A program made the translations under genes and the position numbers. Source: Streptomyces geranii (GTDB lineage Bacteria > Actinomycetota > Actinomycetes > Streptomycetales > Streptomycetaceae). Taken from it: a DNA stretch of 39,398 nucleotides. The notes beneath the pieces are model-generated. The model made no database searches, was not told where the DNA came from, and saw only the letters and a program-made list of their open reading frames with translations. Below, piece after piece: positions 29,916 through 38,597 of this stretch. Within the stretch, counting starts at the first letter, position 1. Each line of letters starts with the position of its first letter. The stretch covers positions 1-39,398 of the forward strand of contig NZ_PJME01000072.1 in NCBI RefSeq assembly GCF_002954775.1, given 5' to 3'.

Positions 29916-30842
29916 TTACGGGGCTTCTGTCAGGGTCAGCAGCGTCGCCTCCGGGGGGCACGCGAACCTCGCCGGTGTGTAGCGGTTCGCTCCGCAGCCC
30001 GCCGAGACGTGGAGGTACGACGTCCGGCCCTCCGCCGTATGCGTCGACAGGCCCTTCACGCGGTCCGTGTCCAGGTCGCAGTTGGTGACCAGGGCGCCGT
30101 AGAAGGGGATGCACAGCTGGCCGCCGTGCGTGTGGCCCGCCAGGGTCAGCGGGTACGCGTCCGCCGTGAACGCGTCCAGGACGCGGAGGTAGGGGGCGTG
30201 GACCACCGCGAGCGAGACGTCCGCCGACGCGGACGGGCCGCCGGCCACCTTCTCGTAGCGGTCGCGCTTGATGTGCGGGTCGTCCAGGCCGGTCAGTTCC
30301 ACCGCCATGTCCTCGATCTTCAGCGTGCCGCGCGTGTTCGTCAGGTTCAGCCAGCCCGCCGAGTCGAAGCCGTCGCGCAGCTCCTCCCACGGGTTGTGGA
30401 TGACGTTGACCGCGGGCGCGTTGCCGTTGAGGCCGTGCCTGCCCTGCATCTTCTCGACCAGGTAGCGGGCCGGGTTGCGGGGGGTCGGGCCGTAGTAGTC
30501 GTTGGAGCCGAAGACGTACGCGCCCGGGAACTGCATCAGCGGGCCCAGCGCGTCCAGCACCTCGGGCACGCCCTCAGGGTCGGACAGGTTGTCGCCCGTG
30601 TTGATCACGAAGTCGGGGCGCAGGCCGGCCAGCGAGCGCAGCCAGCGCTGCTTCTTGTACTGGCCGCCGACCATGTGGATGTCGGAGACCTGAAGGATGC
30701 GCAGCGGGCGCATCCCGGCCGGCAGCACCGGCACGGTGACGCGTCGGAGGCGGAAGAAGCGGGCCTCGAATCCGACCGAATAGGCGAGGCCGGCGGCGGC
30801 AACCGCCGTGATTCCCAGGGGTACTCCGTATCGCGCGCGCAT
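29916..30842 (-). CDS. Membrane-anchored metallophosphoesterase
   Basis: A 308-residue calcineurin-like phosphoesterase. One N-terminal membrane helix (about 8-26) anchors it. The two-metal site is complete: D54 and H56 (QVSDIHMVGG), D84/N85 (NTGDNLSD), N114/D115 (FGSND) and GHTHGG near 226-231. The relative in the same neighbourhood of M. tuberculosis is Rv3683. Substrates may be phospholipid or nucleotide phosphoesters, as in the YkuE/UDP-diacylglucosamine pyrophosphatase group. It is divergent from yqeY. Confidence 0.92.
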   Translation of the reverse strand: MRARYGVPLGITAVAAAGLAYSVGFEARFFRLRRVTVPVLPAGMRPLRILQVSDIHMVGGQYKKQRWLRSLAGLRPDFVINTGDNLSDPEGVPEVLDALGPLMQFPGAYVFGSNDYYGPTPRNPARYLVEKMQGRHGLNGNAPAVNVIHNPWEELRDGFDSAGWLNLTNTRGTLKIEDMAVELTGLDDPHIKRDRYEKVAGGPSASADVSLAVVHAPYLRVLDAFTADAYPLTLAGHTHGGQLCIPFYGALVTNCDLDTDRVKGLSTHTAEGRTSYLHVSAGCGANRYTPARFACPPEATLLTLTEAP

Positions 30843-30967
30843 GCTCCCATCGTGTCAGGCGGGGGAGGGTGGTGGAAATCGCGGTGGGGGTCGCGGTGGA
30901 GGTCGCGTGCGGGCCGGGATGGAAATCCGCGGGCGGGGTGCTTGCCGTACCTGCGACAATCGTTCGC

Positions 30968-31432
30968 ATGACCACGCTCAAGTCGAAGCTCAGGGAAGAC
31001 CTCAACGCCGCCATCAAGGCTCGCGACGAACTCCGTTCCTCCACGCTCCGGCTCACCCTGACCGCGATCACCCAGGAAGAGGTCTCCGGCAAGGAGAAGC
31101 GCGAGCTCTCCGACGAGGAGGTCACCAAGGTGATCACCCGCGAGGCGAAGAAGCGCCGCGAGGCCGCCGAGGCGTTCACGCAGGGCGGTCGGACCGAGTC
31201 GGCCGAGCGGGAGAAGGCGGAGGGCGAGATCCTCGCCGTCTACCTGCCCAAGCAGCTCAGCGACGAGGAGCTGAGCGGCATCGTCGCCCAGGCCGTCGAG
31301 GAGGCGAAGGCGGCCGGCGCCGAGGGGCCGCGGGCCATGGGCCAGGTCATGAAGATCGTGAACCCGAAGGTCGCGGGCCTCGCCGAGGGCGGCCGGGTCG
31401 CCGCGCTGGTGAAGAGCGCGCTGGCGGGCTGA
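30968..31432 (+). CDS. GatB/YqeY domain protein
   Basis: A 154-residue cytoplasmic protein of the YqeY family, related to the tail domain of GatB, which handles mischarged tRNA; YqeY itself is uncharacterised. It begins MTTLKSKLREDLNAAIKARDE and shows EVTKVITREAKKRREAAEAF, LPKQLSDEEL and the final MGQVMKIVNPKVAGLAEGGRVAALVK. The ATG at 30968 is chosen because residues before it in the same frame are Gly/Val-rich shadow sequence. A 15-bp hairpin 85 nt after the stop probably ends the transcript. Confidence 0.92.
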   Translation: MTTLKSKLREDLNAAIKARDELRSSTLRLTLTAITQEEVSGKEKRELSDEEVTKVITREAKKRREAAEAFTQGGRTESAEREKAEGEILAVYLPKQLSDEELSGIVAQAVEEAKAAGAEGPRAMGQVMKIVNPKVAGLAEGGRVAALVKSALAG

Positions 31433-31516
31433 TCCGCTCGGAGCGGATTCGGCGCTGATTCGGAGTGGCTTCGGAGTTGATACGGGCGGTCCGGAAGGCC
31501 GGTACGTCGGGCGCGA

Positions 31517-31555
31517 GTCGGCTGCCGCAGCGTCGGAGGTGCTGCGGCAGCCGAC
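31517..31555 (+). terminator. Perfect 15-bp hairpin after yqeY
   Basis: GTCGGCTGCCGCAGC (31517-31531) pairs perfectly with GCTGCGGCAGCCGAC (31541-31555) around a 9-nt loop. It is a strong terminator, likely for yqeY. Confidence 0.75.
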
Positions 31556-31765
31556 CGGCCGTAGCGAGGGCGGCTTGGCGCCATGTCCCTCTCACCGGAG
31601 GGGCTGGACGGCCCGAGTGCGCGGGAGGCTGCCGCCGCCCTCCTGGTCAGGACCGCAGGCGGGCCAGCCGTTCGGCGGCCTGACGGCGCTTCGGCTGGAA
31701 CGGATCGGCGCTGCCTCCGGCGCCGCACGGGTCCGGACGGACCCGCCCTCGTCGGCGGCCCTTTT

Positions 31766-31807
31766 CATCTCCCGGCCATAGCCTCTCTCCATCTCCCGGT
31801 CATAGCC
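31766..31807. repeat. 18-nt direct repeat, 24-nt period
   Basis: CATCTCCCGGCCATAGCC (31766) and CATCTCCCGGTCATAGCC (31790) differ by one base. The 24-nt period is a multiple of three. Confidence 0.75.
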
Positions 31808-31865
31808 CTTGCAGTACAGGCCTGACCGGACGATGCATGCGTATGAAGTCGGCGGACGGGCCTGC

Positions 31866-32165
31866 TCATGGCTGTGGCCGATGGTGTCTCCGCCGCTGGA
31901 TATCGTTGTCGCCGTCGTCGCGCGAGGCGGGTCCGGCCGTGCGCAGCAGGCCCAGTTCCTGTGCGCGTGCGCCCAGGGCCACCCGTCCGTTGGCCTGCAG
32001 CCGCTCCATGAGGCGCTGCACCTTTCGCTGCACCGTCCGGTGCCCCACTCCCAGGCGGCGGGCGATCGACGCGTCGTTCAACCCCGTGTAGAGAAGAGCC
32101 AGGATTCGTCGTTCGTCGGGTTCGATACAGGACGCATCGGCGTCAAATTCCGGCGTAATGGTCAT
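31866..32165 (-). CDS. Small LuxR-type helix-turn-helix regulator
   Basis: A 99-residue protein that is mostly a GerE/LuxR DNA-binding domain (about 14-75: EPDERRILALLYTGLNDASIARRLGVGHRTVQRKVQRLMERL). It has no receiver or ligand domain, so control must come from its own level or from a partner. The C-terminus is disordered (RRRHHRPQP). GGGAGG precedes the ATG at 32165, and a perfect 14-bp inverted repeat lies right before that, which may be its own operator or an RNA stem near the ribosome-binding site. Confidence 0.85.
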   Translation of the reverse strand: MTITPEFDADASCIEPDERRILALLYTGLNDASIARRLGVGHRTVQRKVQRLMERLQANGRVALGARAQELGLLRTAGPASRDDGDNDIQRRRHHRPQP

Positions 32166-32174
32166 TTTGCCTCC

Positions 32175-32212
32175 CCGTGTAACGGCGCTGTGTTCGCGGC
32201 GCCGTTACACGG
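32175..32212. promoter_or_regulatory. 14-bp inverted repeat before the LuxR-type gene
   Basis: CCGTGTAACGGCGC (32175-32188) and GCGCCGTTACACGG (32199-32212) pair perfectly around a 10-nt loop, ending a few bases before the ribosome-binding site. It could be an operator with GTAACGG/CCGTTAC half sites or a 5' leader hairpin. Confidence 0.6.
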
Positions 32213-32363
32213 CAGTCTAGGAAGCGTTTGCGGCAATTAGTAGCCGTATAAATGCGACCCAGTGGGAGGTAAGGGGACGGGTGAGATGTCTGCCGAAAAT
32301 CGGGCTATCCGGCTCACAATGCACCCGACTATCGGTACGCCGGATTCTGGACTTGAGCCAGGA

Positions 32364-32864
32364 TCAGTACCAAGGAGTGCAGCGCGCGGTGCCCGACGGG
32401 TTCTCCACGCAGGCGCGCATTTCATGGGTCGACGGATTGTAGTACATCGGCGTGCGCGTCACGTACATGTTCGCCGTGTCCGCCACCTTGGCGGTCCAGC
32501 CCGAGGCCCCGCCCGTCTTCAGGCCGAGCCTCAGGTAACAGGTGGAGTGGTCCTTGGTGCAGCGCTGGACGTACACCGACCAGTCGCCCGCGCCGGTGCC
32601 GCTGAAGTACTCGAGGCGCCCCCAGCTGTACTGGTCGCCGTCCGTCTTCCCCCAGCGCAGCTCGTACGAGAACGAGTTGCCCAGGTCGTAGGGGCCGTAG
32701 GTGGTGACCGGTCCGGATTCCCAGCTCTGGATGTTCGGGTCATGGCCGTCACAGCCGAAGTTGTCACAGGCCAGGGCGGCTGCCGAGGCGGAATTCGGGA
32801 CGGCGAGCGCGAGTGAGCTGAGCACCATGCCGAGTGTGAGGCCGATACGCGACCGGAATTTCAT
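32364..32864 (-). CDS. Secreted protein of unknown function
   Basis: A 166-residue protein with a Sec signal peptide (MKFRSRIGLTLGMVLSSLALA, cleaved near SASA-AA). The mature part begins ALACDNFGCDGHDPN and has about five cysteines in CDNFGC, QRCTKDHSTCYL and ACVENPSGTARC, suggesting disulfides. It is rich in Tyr, Trp and Gly with a beta-strand look (SYELRWGKTDGDQYSWGRLEYFSG). The ATG at 32864 is fixed by GGAGGGGAA; the longer frame is rejected. It is transcribed alone. Confidence 0.82.
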   Translation of the reverse strand: MKFRSRIGLTLGMVLSSLALAVPNSASAAALACDNFGCDGHDPNIQSWESGPVTTYGPYDLGNSFSYELRWGKTDGDQYSWGRLEYFSGTGAGDWSVYVQRCTKDHSTCYLRLGLKTGGASGWTAKVADTANMYVTRTPMYYNPSTHEMRACVENPSGTARCTPWY

Positions 32865-33019
32865 TTCCCCTCCATCTGGTCCATCTGGAACGGCGATACG
32901 CACAGGGCGGGCAAGCGAATGGGCACCCTCCTGGCGGGCTGCACGTGAGAATGTCACGGTGCCCGCCGGTTGAGTGCCCATAGCGCCTGACTGGCGCAAT
33001 TACGCCCGGGAGGAAGCCT

Positions 33020-33055
33020 GGTGGGAAGCCCGGTGGGAAGCCCGGTGGGAAGGGG
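33020..33055. repeat. 12-nt tandem repeat after the PBP gene
   Basis: GGTGGGAAGCCC occurs twice in a row, then a third altered copy GGTGGGAAGGGG, ending 3 nt before the PBP stop on the minus strand. Similar in size to the repeat at 10811 but different in sequence. Confidence 0.75.
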
Positions 33056-33057
33056 CG

Positions 33058-35343
33058 TCAGCCACGGCCGCCTCCATTGCCGTTTCCGTTGCTCTGCCCC
33101 TGGATGAAGCCTTCGGGGAGGGAGAAGGAGGGGGTCGGGAAGGTGGTTCCGCCGTCGGTGCCGCCGTCCGTGGTGCCACCGTCCGTGCCGCCGTCAGTGG
33201 CGCCGCCGTTGTTGCCGCCGCCGTCCCCGTTGCCGTCTCCGTCGCCGTTCTCGTCGCCCGTGTTCTTCGGCGGGTCCGGGATGTTCACGAGGTTGAAGTC
33301 GGGGGCGTCCTTGCCCTCCAGGGCCCCGCTCATCATGTCGCGCCAGATCGGACCGGGAACCTCACCACCGAACACCTTGGCGTGCCAGACGCCGCCGATG
33401 GTGATGTTCGTCATCTTGCGCTTGTGCGCGGGGTCGCCGACCCAGACGGCGCCGGCCATGTTCGGCGTGTAGCCCACGAACCAGGCCGCGTAACGGTAGT
33501 CCGTCGTACCGGTCTTGCCGGCGCTGGGACGGCTGCCGAGGCCCGCCTGGGTGCCCGTACCGTCCTCGACCACGCCCTTGAGGAGCGTGTTGATGGTGTC
33601 GGCGGTCGTCTCGGACATCGCCCGCGAGCAGGTCGACTTCGGGACTTCGAGCGACTTCGTCTCCTCGCCGACCCGCTGGCTGATCGACTCGATGGCCACC
33701 GGCGTGCAGTACATACCGCGCGAGGCGAAGGTCGCGTAGGCGTTCGCCATCGTCAGCGGCGACATCTCCTGGGTGCCGAGGGCGATCGACGGGGCCTGCT
33801 GCAGCTTGCCGCCGTCCGCGCGCTCGACGCCCATCTTCGCGGCCATCTCCGTCACCGGGCAGATGCCGATGTCCGAGATCATCTCCACGTAGTAGGTGTT
33901 GACCGACTTCGCGGTCGCTTCCTTCATGCTGTACGGCCCGACCTCGGACTCGTTCTCGTTGGTGAGCTTGGAGTTCTCCTGGTTCTGCCAGGTCTTGCCG
34001 TCGCACGCCGAGATCGGGCTCGGATAGGCCATCTCGTACGGCGAGGGGTACTGCTTCGTCGCCGGCATGCCGCCCTCGATCGCGGCGGCGGCCACGATCG
34101 GCTTGAACGTCGAACCGGGCTGGTAGCCCGCTCCGCCGCCCATGCTCTGGTCGACGGACAGGTTGATCGTCGTCTCGTTCTGCTTGTTCTCGATGCCGTA
34201 CGGCCGTGACTGGCCCATCGCCAGGATCTTGCCGCTGCCGGGTTCGACGATCGTGGCGGCGGTGGCGACGTCGTCGCTCTGCTTGACGTGGTCCTTGATG
34301 GACGCCTGGACCGACTTCTGCGCCTGCGGGTCCAGCGTCGTCCGGATGGTCAGGCCGCCCCGGTTCCAGATCTTGGCCCGGTCCTCCTGGGTCTTGCCGA
34401 AGACCGGGTCGTTCAGGAAGACCTCGCGGACGTAGTCGCAGAAGAAGCCCGCGCCCTTGGTCGCCACGATGCAGCCGTTCTTGGGCTTGCTGACCTTCAG
34501 GCCGAGCGGCTTCTCCTTCGCCTCGGCGGCCTCCTGCGGGGTGATGTCACCGACCTCCGCCATCCGCTGCAGCACGGTGTTGCGGCGCTTGGTCGCCTCC
34601 GCCGGGTCGTTGACCGGGTCGTACCGGCTCGGCGACTGGACGATGCCGGCCAGCAGCGCGGCCTGCGGGAGGGTGAGGTCCTTGGCGGACCGGGAGAAGT
34701 AGCGCCGGGCGCCGGCCTCGACGCCGTACGCCTGCTGGCCGAAGAAGGTGATGTTCAGGTAGTTCTCGAGGATCTTCTTCTTGCCCAGCTCCTCCTCGAC
34801 CTGGATCGCGTACTTCAGCTCCTTGATCTTGCGGCCGATCGTCTGCTGCGTGGCCTGCGCGACCTTCGTCGGGTCGTCGCCCGCCTCCTCGACGAACACG
34901 TTCTTCACGTACTGCTGCGTGAGCGTGGAGGCGCCTTCGGAGACACCGCCGCTCTGCGCGTTCTTGTTGAGGGCGCGCAGGACGCCCTTGAGGTCGATCG
35001 CGCCGTGCTCGTAGAACCGGGAGTCCTCGATCGCGACGATCGCCTTCTGCATGTACGGCGAGATGTCCTTCAGCTCGACGACCGTGCGGTCGCGCGAGTA
35101 CACCGTGGCGATCTGGCCGCCCTTGGCGTCCAGGATCGTGGTGCGCTGGCTGAGCGGCGGGCGCTTCAGATTGGCCGGGATCTCGTCGAACCCCTCGACC
35201 GAACCCTTGGCCGCGAGACCGAGCGCGCCGGCGGCGGGCAGCGCGATGCCCGCCATGACGGCTCCCGCGAGCACGCTGACACCGAGGAACTTGGCGGCCT
35301 GCTGCGTCGCGGACAGACCACCACCCGAGCGCTTGTTTGGCAT
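33058..35343 (-). CDS. Class A penicillin-binding protein, PonA2-like
   Basis: A 761-residue bifunctional peptidoglycan synthase: glycosyltransferase (about 70-245) plus transpeptidase (about 355-650). After a membrane helix (about 18-42) the GT51 motif EDSRFYEHGAID places the catalytic Glu at E106, followed by GASTLTQQYVKNVF and RKIKELKYAI. The transpeptidase has the SxxK serine at S411 (GSTFK), SxN at S480-N482 and K610-TGT. The C-terminus is a Gly/Asp/Thr/Asn-rich low-complexity tail instead of the PASTA domain of mycobacterial PonA2. It is divergent from wblA, as ponA2 is from whiB4 in M. tuberculosis. Confidence 0.95.
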   Translation of the reverse strand: MPNKRSGGGLSATQQAAKFLGVSVLAGAVMAGIALPAAGALGLAAKGSVEGFDEIPANLKRPPLSQRTTILDAKGGQIATVYSRDRTVVELKDISPYMQKAIVAIEDSRFYEHGAIDLKGVLRALNKNAQSGGVSEGASTLTQQYVKNVFVEEAGDDPTKVAQATQQTIGRKIKELKYAIQVEEELGKKKILENYLNITFFGQQAYGVEAGARRYFSRSAKDLTLPQAALLAGIVQSPSRYDPVNDPAEATKRRNTVLQRMAEVGDITPQEAAEAKEKPLGLKVSKPKNGCIVATKGAGFFCDYVREVFLNDPVFGKTQEDRAKIWNRGGLTIRTTLDPQAQKSVQASIKDHVKQSDDVATAATIVEPGSGKILAMGQSRPYGIENKQNETTINLSVDQSMGGGAGYQPGSTFKPIVAAAAIEGGMPATKQYPSPYEMAYPSPISACDGKTWQNQENSKLTNENESEVGPYSMKEATAKSVNTYYVEMISDIGICPVTEMAAKMGVERADGGKLQQAPSIALGTQEMSPLTMANAYATFASRGMYCTPVAIESISQRVGEETKSLEVPKSTCSRAMSETTADTINTLLKGVVEDGTGTQAGLGSRPSAGKTGTTDYRYAAWFVGYTPNMAGAVWVGDPAHKRKMTNITIGGVWHAKVFGGEVPGPIWRDMMSGALEGKDAPDFNLVNIPDPPKNTGDENGDGDGNGDGGGNNGGATDGGTDGGTTDGGTDGGTTFPTPSFSLPEGFIQGQSNGNGNGGGRG

Positions 35344-35752
35344 GAGGGCAGCCTACGTTCTCATTCGCCGGACACGCGTACAGGCCTTGGCCTAAGCTGC
35401 TCACAACTGTCACAGCAGTGAGGTCACGTATCAATACGTCCGTGAGACCCGAATCGTTTCGGATGTAGTCCAACTTTTTTTGGTGAATACGTGTCCGGAT
35501 CCGCCTTGTGTGTCACCAGGTGTCCGTTGTGACCCAGCTGAACTGCCCCGGTATGCCGGGATAGTCACGCATGTCGGTCGCTCACTCCCCCGGGTGATCT
35601 GCCGCTTACCCATAGTCCGTTCGGGCCATTCAAGATTGGGCCCGAAGGGGGTGTTGCGCTGTGCCCTCCTTCCGTAACGTCCTCAACTGGCGGCGGTGAA
35701 TATGCCGCTGCCGCCGTGGGGGAGCCTCGATTCGGGAGAGGACGGCGCCGGT
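35344..35752. promoter_or_regulatory. Shared ponA2-wblA upstream region
   Basis: This 409-nt stretch has no gene. It contains two close palindromes near the ponA2 side, GTGAGGTCAC (35418-35427) and ACGTATCAATACGT (35426-35439), plus CCGAA-TCGT-TTCGG (35449-35462). wblA is known to have a long regulated upstream region and to be a BldD target in S. coelicolor, and GTGA-N2-TCAC resembles a BldD box. Confidence 0.5.
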
Positions 35753-36091
35753 ATGGGCTGGGTAACCGACTGGAGTGCGCAGGCGGCCTGCCGCACTACC
35801 GATCCGGATGAACTGTTCGTGCAGGGAGCAGCGCAGAACAGGGCCAAGGCGGTGTGCACCGGATGTCCGGTACGCACGGAATGCCTGGCCGACGCGCTCG
35901 ACAACCGCGTCGAGTTCGGCGTGTGGGGAGGAATGACGGAGCGGGAGCGCCGCGCACTGCTGCGCAGGCGTCCCACCGTCACCTCGTGGCGTCGGCTGCT
36001 CGAAACCGCGCGTACCGAGTACGAGCGGGGGGTGGGAATCCTGCCTCTCGACGAGGAAGAGGTGTACGAGAGCTACTTGGCGGTGGGCTGA
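35753..36091 (+). CDS. wblA: WhiB-like regulator WblA
   Basis: A 112-residue iron-sulfur transcription regulator. The four cluster cysteines are C13, C35, C38 and C44 (ACRTTDPD; VCTGCPVRTEC), followed by the G-VWGG turn (FGVWGGMTERERR) and the basic helix RRRPTVTSWRRLL. WblA controls the switch from aerial growth to sporulation and represses antibiotic production in Streptomyces; the mycobacterial counterpart at this locus is WhiB4. The ATG at 35753 gives the standard 112-residue product and follows GGGAGAGGA; a GTG at 35696 would add 19 residues. Length, start and neighbours (PBP, two ArsA-like ATPases) match SCO3579 as I recall it. Confidence 0.93.
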   Translation: MGWVTDWSAQAACRTTDPDELFVQGAAQNRAKAVCTGCPVRTECLADALDNRVEFGVWGGMTERERRALLRRRPTVTSWRRLLETARTEYERGVGILPLDEEEVYESYLAVG

Positions 36092-36112
36092 GCCGGCTCG
36101 GCCACCGCTCAC

Positions 36113-37528
36113 TCAACTCCCGCTCGGCTCCGGCAGCTCGGGCCGGTCGGTCGCCAGCCGGTCGCCGATGTTCCGCAGGCCCGCGAGGTCATGGACGTCA
36201 CCGGGCAGCGCGGCGACTTCGGTCACGGCCACCTCCGGGTGGCGGGCGGTGAAGCGGTCACGCGTGCGCTGCTCGCGGGAGAGCAGCCGCATACGGTCCG
36301 CGTGCAGCCGGAGCAGGCCTGCGGTGAGTTGTTCGACGGTGGGTTCAGCGGGGTCACGGGGGTCGGCGGCCGGGTCACTGTCGGTGGCGATGGGGGAGCC
36401 TTCGACGTGTTCGCCGCGCGGGTCGGATTCGCCGTACGCGTCGGATTTTGCGTGCGGCTCGTGTCCGTCGTGCGCGTCGTGTTCGCCGTACGTGTCGGGA
36501 GAGTTACGAAGTCCAGCTTTCCCGTCCTCCTGATCGACAATGCGGGGCTCTTCAAGATTTTCCGCGGCGGCGAGCGCGCGCTCGGCCGACAGCTGGGCGG
36601 CGCCGCTGCCGTGGACCCGGTTGAGCACCAGTCCGGCCAGCGGCATGTCCTCCGCGGCCAGCCGCTCCACGAAGTACGCGGCCTCCCGCAGCGCGTCCCG
36701 CTCCGGGGCCGCCACCACCAGGAACGCCGTGCCGGGTGCCTGCAGCAGCTGGTACGTGGCATCGGCGCGGGTCCGGAAACCACCGAAGGTGGTGTCCATC
36801 GCGGCCACGAACGTCTGGACGTCCTTGAGGAGTTGGCCGCCGAGCAGCTTGCCCAGGGTGCCGGTCATCATCGACATACCGACGTTCAGGAACTTCATCC
36901 CCGCGCGCCCGCCCAGCTTCGCCGGCGCGGTCAGCAGCCGGATCAACCGGCCGTCGAGAAACGACCCGAGCCGCTTGGGGGCGTCGAGAAAGTCCAGCGC
37001 GGACCGCGACGGCGGCGTGTCGACGACGATGAGATCCCACTCGTCGCGTGAGCGCAGCTGCCCCAGCTTCTCCATCGCCATGTACTCCTGCGTGCCCGCG
37101 AAGCCCGCCGAAAGCGACTGGTAGAAGGGGTTGCTGAGGATCGCGGCGGCCCGCTCACGGTCGGCGTGCGCCTCGACGATCTCGTCGAACGTCCGCTTCA
37201 TGTCGAGCATCATGGCGTGCAGTTCACCGCCGCCCTCGACGCCCTTGACCTTCCTCGGGACGTTGTCCAGCGAGTCGATGCCCATGGACTGGGCGAGCCT
37301 GCGGGCCGGGTCGATGGTCAGCACGACCACCTTCCGCCCGCGCTCGGCGGCCCGCAGCCCGAGTGCCGCCGCGGTGGTCGTCTTGCCGACCCCGCCGGCC
37401 CCGCAGCAGACCACGATCCGGGTGTCCGGGTCGTCGATCAGCGGATCGACCTCAAGGACGGGCGCGGGGGAGAGCCGATGATGCCGGGAGCCGCTGTCGT
37501 GCGGGTGTGATGTGGGCTCCGGACTCAT
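36113..37528 (-). CDS. ArsA/Get3-like ATPase, BagB type
   Basis: A 471-residue ATPase of the ArsA/Get3 family, second of a coupled pair. The deviant P-loop GAGGVGKTTTAAALG lies near residue 43, with Switch regions VVDTPPSRSALDFLDAP, FDEIVEAH, and TTFGGFRTRA further on. Compared with its partner it has an N-terminal His/Asp-rich extension and a long charged Asp/His/Glu-rich insertion (about 355-400). Related mycobacterial proteins (Rv3679/Rv3680) form a hetero-complex linked to growth on glycerol and nitric-oxide resistance. The ATG at 37528 overlaps the partner's stop by 4 nt (ATGA). It is convergent with wblA. Confidence 0.9.
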   Translation of the reverse strand: MSPEPTSHPHDSGSRHHRLSPAPVLEVDPLIDDPDTRIVVCCGAGGVGKTTTAAALGLRAAERGRKVVVLTIDPARRLAQSMGIDSLDNVPRKVKGVEGGGELHAMMLDMKRTFDEIVEAHADRERAAAILSNPFYQSLSAGFAGTQEYMAMEKLGQLRSRDEWDLIVVDTPPSRSALDFLDAPKRLGSFLDGRLIRLLTAPAKLGGRAGMKFLNVGMSMMTGTLGKLLGGQLLKDVQTFVAAMDTTFGGFRTRADATYQLLQAPGTAFLVVAAPERDALREAAYFVERLAAEDMPLAGLVLNRVHGSGAAQLSAERALAAAENLEEPRIVDQEDGKAGLRNSPDTYGEHDAHDGHEPHAKSDAYGESDPRGEHVEGSPIATDSDPAADPRDPAEPTVEQLTAGLLRLHADRMRLLSREQRTRDRFTARHPEVAVTEVAALPGDVHDLAGLRNIGDRLATDRPELPEPSGS

Positions 37529-38502
37529 GACATCCCCTGCTTCCGCAGCTCGTCGGCCAGTTCGTACAGGCCCGCCAGGTCCATGCCCTCGGCGAGCAAC
37601 GGCAGTTCGTGCGTCGCCAGCCCCAACCCGCCCAGCACGGAACGCTGTTCGTGCTCCAGCGCGTACCGCTCGGCGTACTCCTCGACCTGGGCCAGCAGCG
37701 GATCGACCAGCTTCTCGGCGTTCCCGCCGCGCCGCGCCCCGCCGAGCCCGGCGGCCGACAGCGACTTCGCGAGCGCGGTGCGAGGGGCCGCCCGTACGAG
37801 TTCCAGCTCGGCCTCGTCCAAAACCTCGGGTCGCACCATGTTGACGATGATCCGCCCCACCGGCAGCTTCGCCGCCCGCAGCTCGGCGATGCCGTCCGCG
37901 GTCTCCTGGACGGGCATCTCCTCCAGCAGCGTCACCAGGTGCACCGCCGTCTCGGGCGACTTGAGTACGCGCATCACGGCCTGCGCCTGATTGTGTATCG
38001 GGCCGATCTTGGCGAGCCCGGCGACCTCGTCGTTGACGTTGAGGAACCGCGTGACCCGGCCGGTCGGCGGGGCGTCCATGACGACGTAGTCGTAGACGAA
38101 CCGCCCGCTCTTGTCCTTCCTCCGCACCGCCTCGCACGCCTTGCCGGTCAGCAGGACGTCCCTGATGCCCGGCGCGACGGTCGTCGCGAAGTCGATGGCC
38201 CCGAGTTTCTTCAGGGCCCGGCCCGCGCTGCCGAGCTTGTAGAACATCTGGAGGTAGTCCAGCAGCGCCAGTTCGGGGTCGATGGCAAGGGCATACACCT
38301 CCCCGCCCCCGGGAGCGACGGCGATCTTCCGCTCCTCATAAGGCAGCGCTTCGGTCTCGAAGAGCTGCGCGATGCCCTGCCTGCCCTCGACCTCGACGAG
38401 AAGCGCGCGCTTCCCCTCGGTGGCGAGGGCAAGCGCGAGCGCTGCGGCGACCGTGGTCTTTCCGGTCCCGCCCTTACCGCTGACGACCTGGAACCTGCTC
38501 AC
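37525..38502 (-). CDS. ArsA/Get3-like ATPase, BagA type
   Basis: A 325-residue ATPase, first of the pair. The P-loop GKGGTGKTT is at about 9-17 (MSRFQVVSGKGGTGKTTVAAALA), Switch I-like VEVEGRQGIAQLFE follows, and VVMDAPPTGRVTRFLN is the Switch II/Walker B region. It lacks the long inserts of its partner. Bacterial ArsA-like proteins of this actinobacterial group are not arsenic pumps, since no ArsB is present; a Get3-like chaperone or metabolic-sensor role has been proposed. It is divergent from the DUF4177 gene. Confidence 0.92.
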   Translation of the reverse strand: MSRFQVVSGKGGTGKTTVAAALALALATEGKRALLVEVEGRQGIAQLFETEALPYEERKIAVAPGGGEVYALAIDPELALLDYLQMFYKLGSAGRALKKLGAIDFATTVAPGIRDVLLTGKACEAVRRKDKSGRFVYDYVVMDAPPTGRVTRFLNVNDEVAGLAKIGPIHNQAQAVMRVLKSPETAVHLVTLLEEMPVQETADGIAELRAAKLPVGRIIVNMVRPEVLDEAELELVRAAPRTALAKSLSAAGLGGARRGGNAEKLVDPLLAQVEEYAERYALEHEQRSVLGGLGLATHELPLLAEGMDLAGLYELADELRKQGMS

Positions 38503-38597
38503 GTATTCGAGGTTAACCAGTCCGGCCCGGAGCTACGCCGGAGGCTGTGGACAACGTGCGTGCGAGGCGCCTGGCCACTCCGGCTAAAGTCGGCCGC

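Larger units (their letters stand above)
31433..31865. other. Intergenic stretch after yqeY
   Basis: It contains the perfect hairpin at 31517-31555 and a pair of 18-nt direct repeats at 31766 and 31790. No gene is supported; a minus-strand frame through the repeats has an 8-residue period (GYDREMER, GYGREMKR) and might be a remnant. Confidence 0.5.

Noticed and set aside
29457..30971. Plus-strand open frame of 504 codons
   Set aside because: Antisense to the Pr6Pr and metallophosphoesterase genes, Arg/Val/Gln-rich, without any domain pattern.
37525..38502. Arsenite pump ATPase
   Set aside because: No ArsB, ArsR or ArsC gene is nearby and the tandem, wblA-linked arrangement fits the actinobacterial Get3-like pair better.
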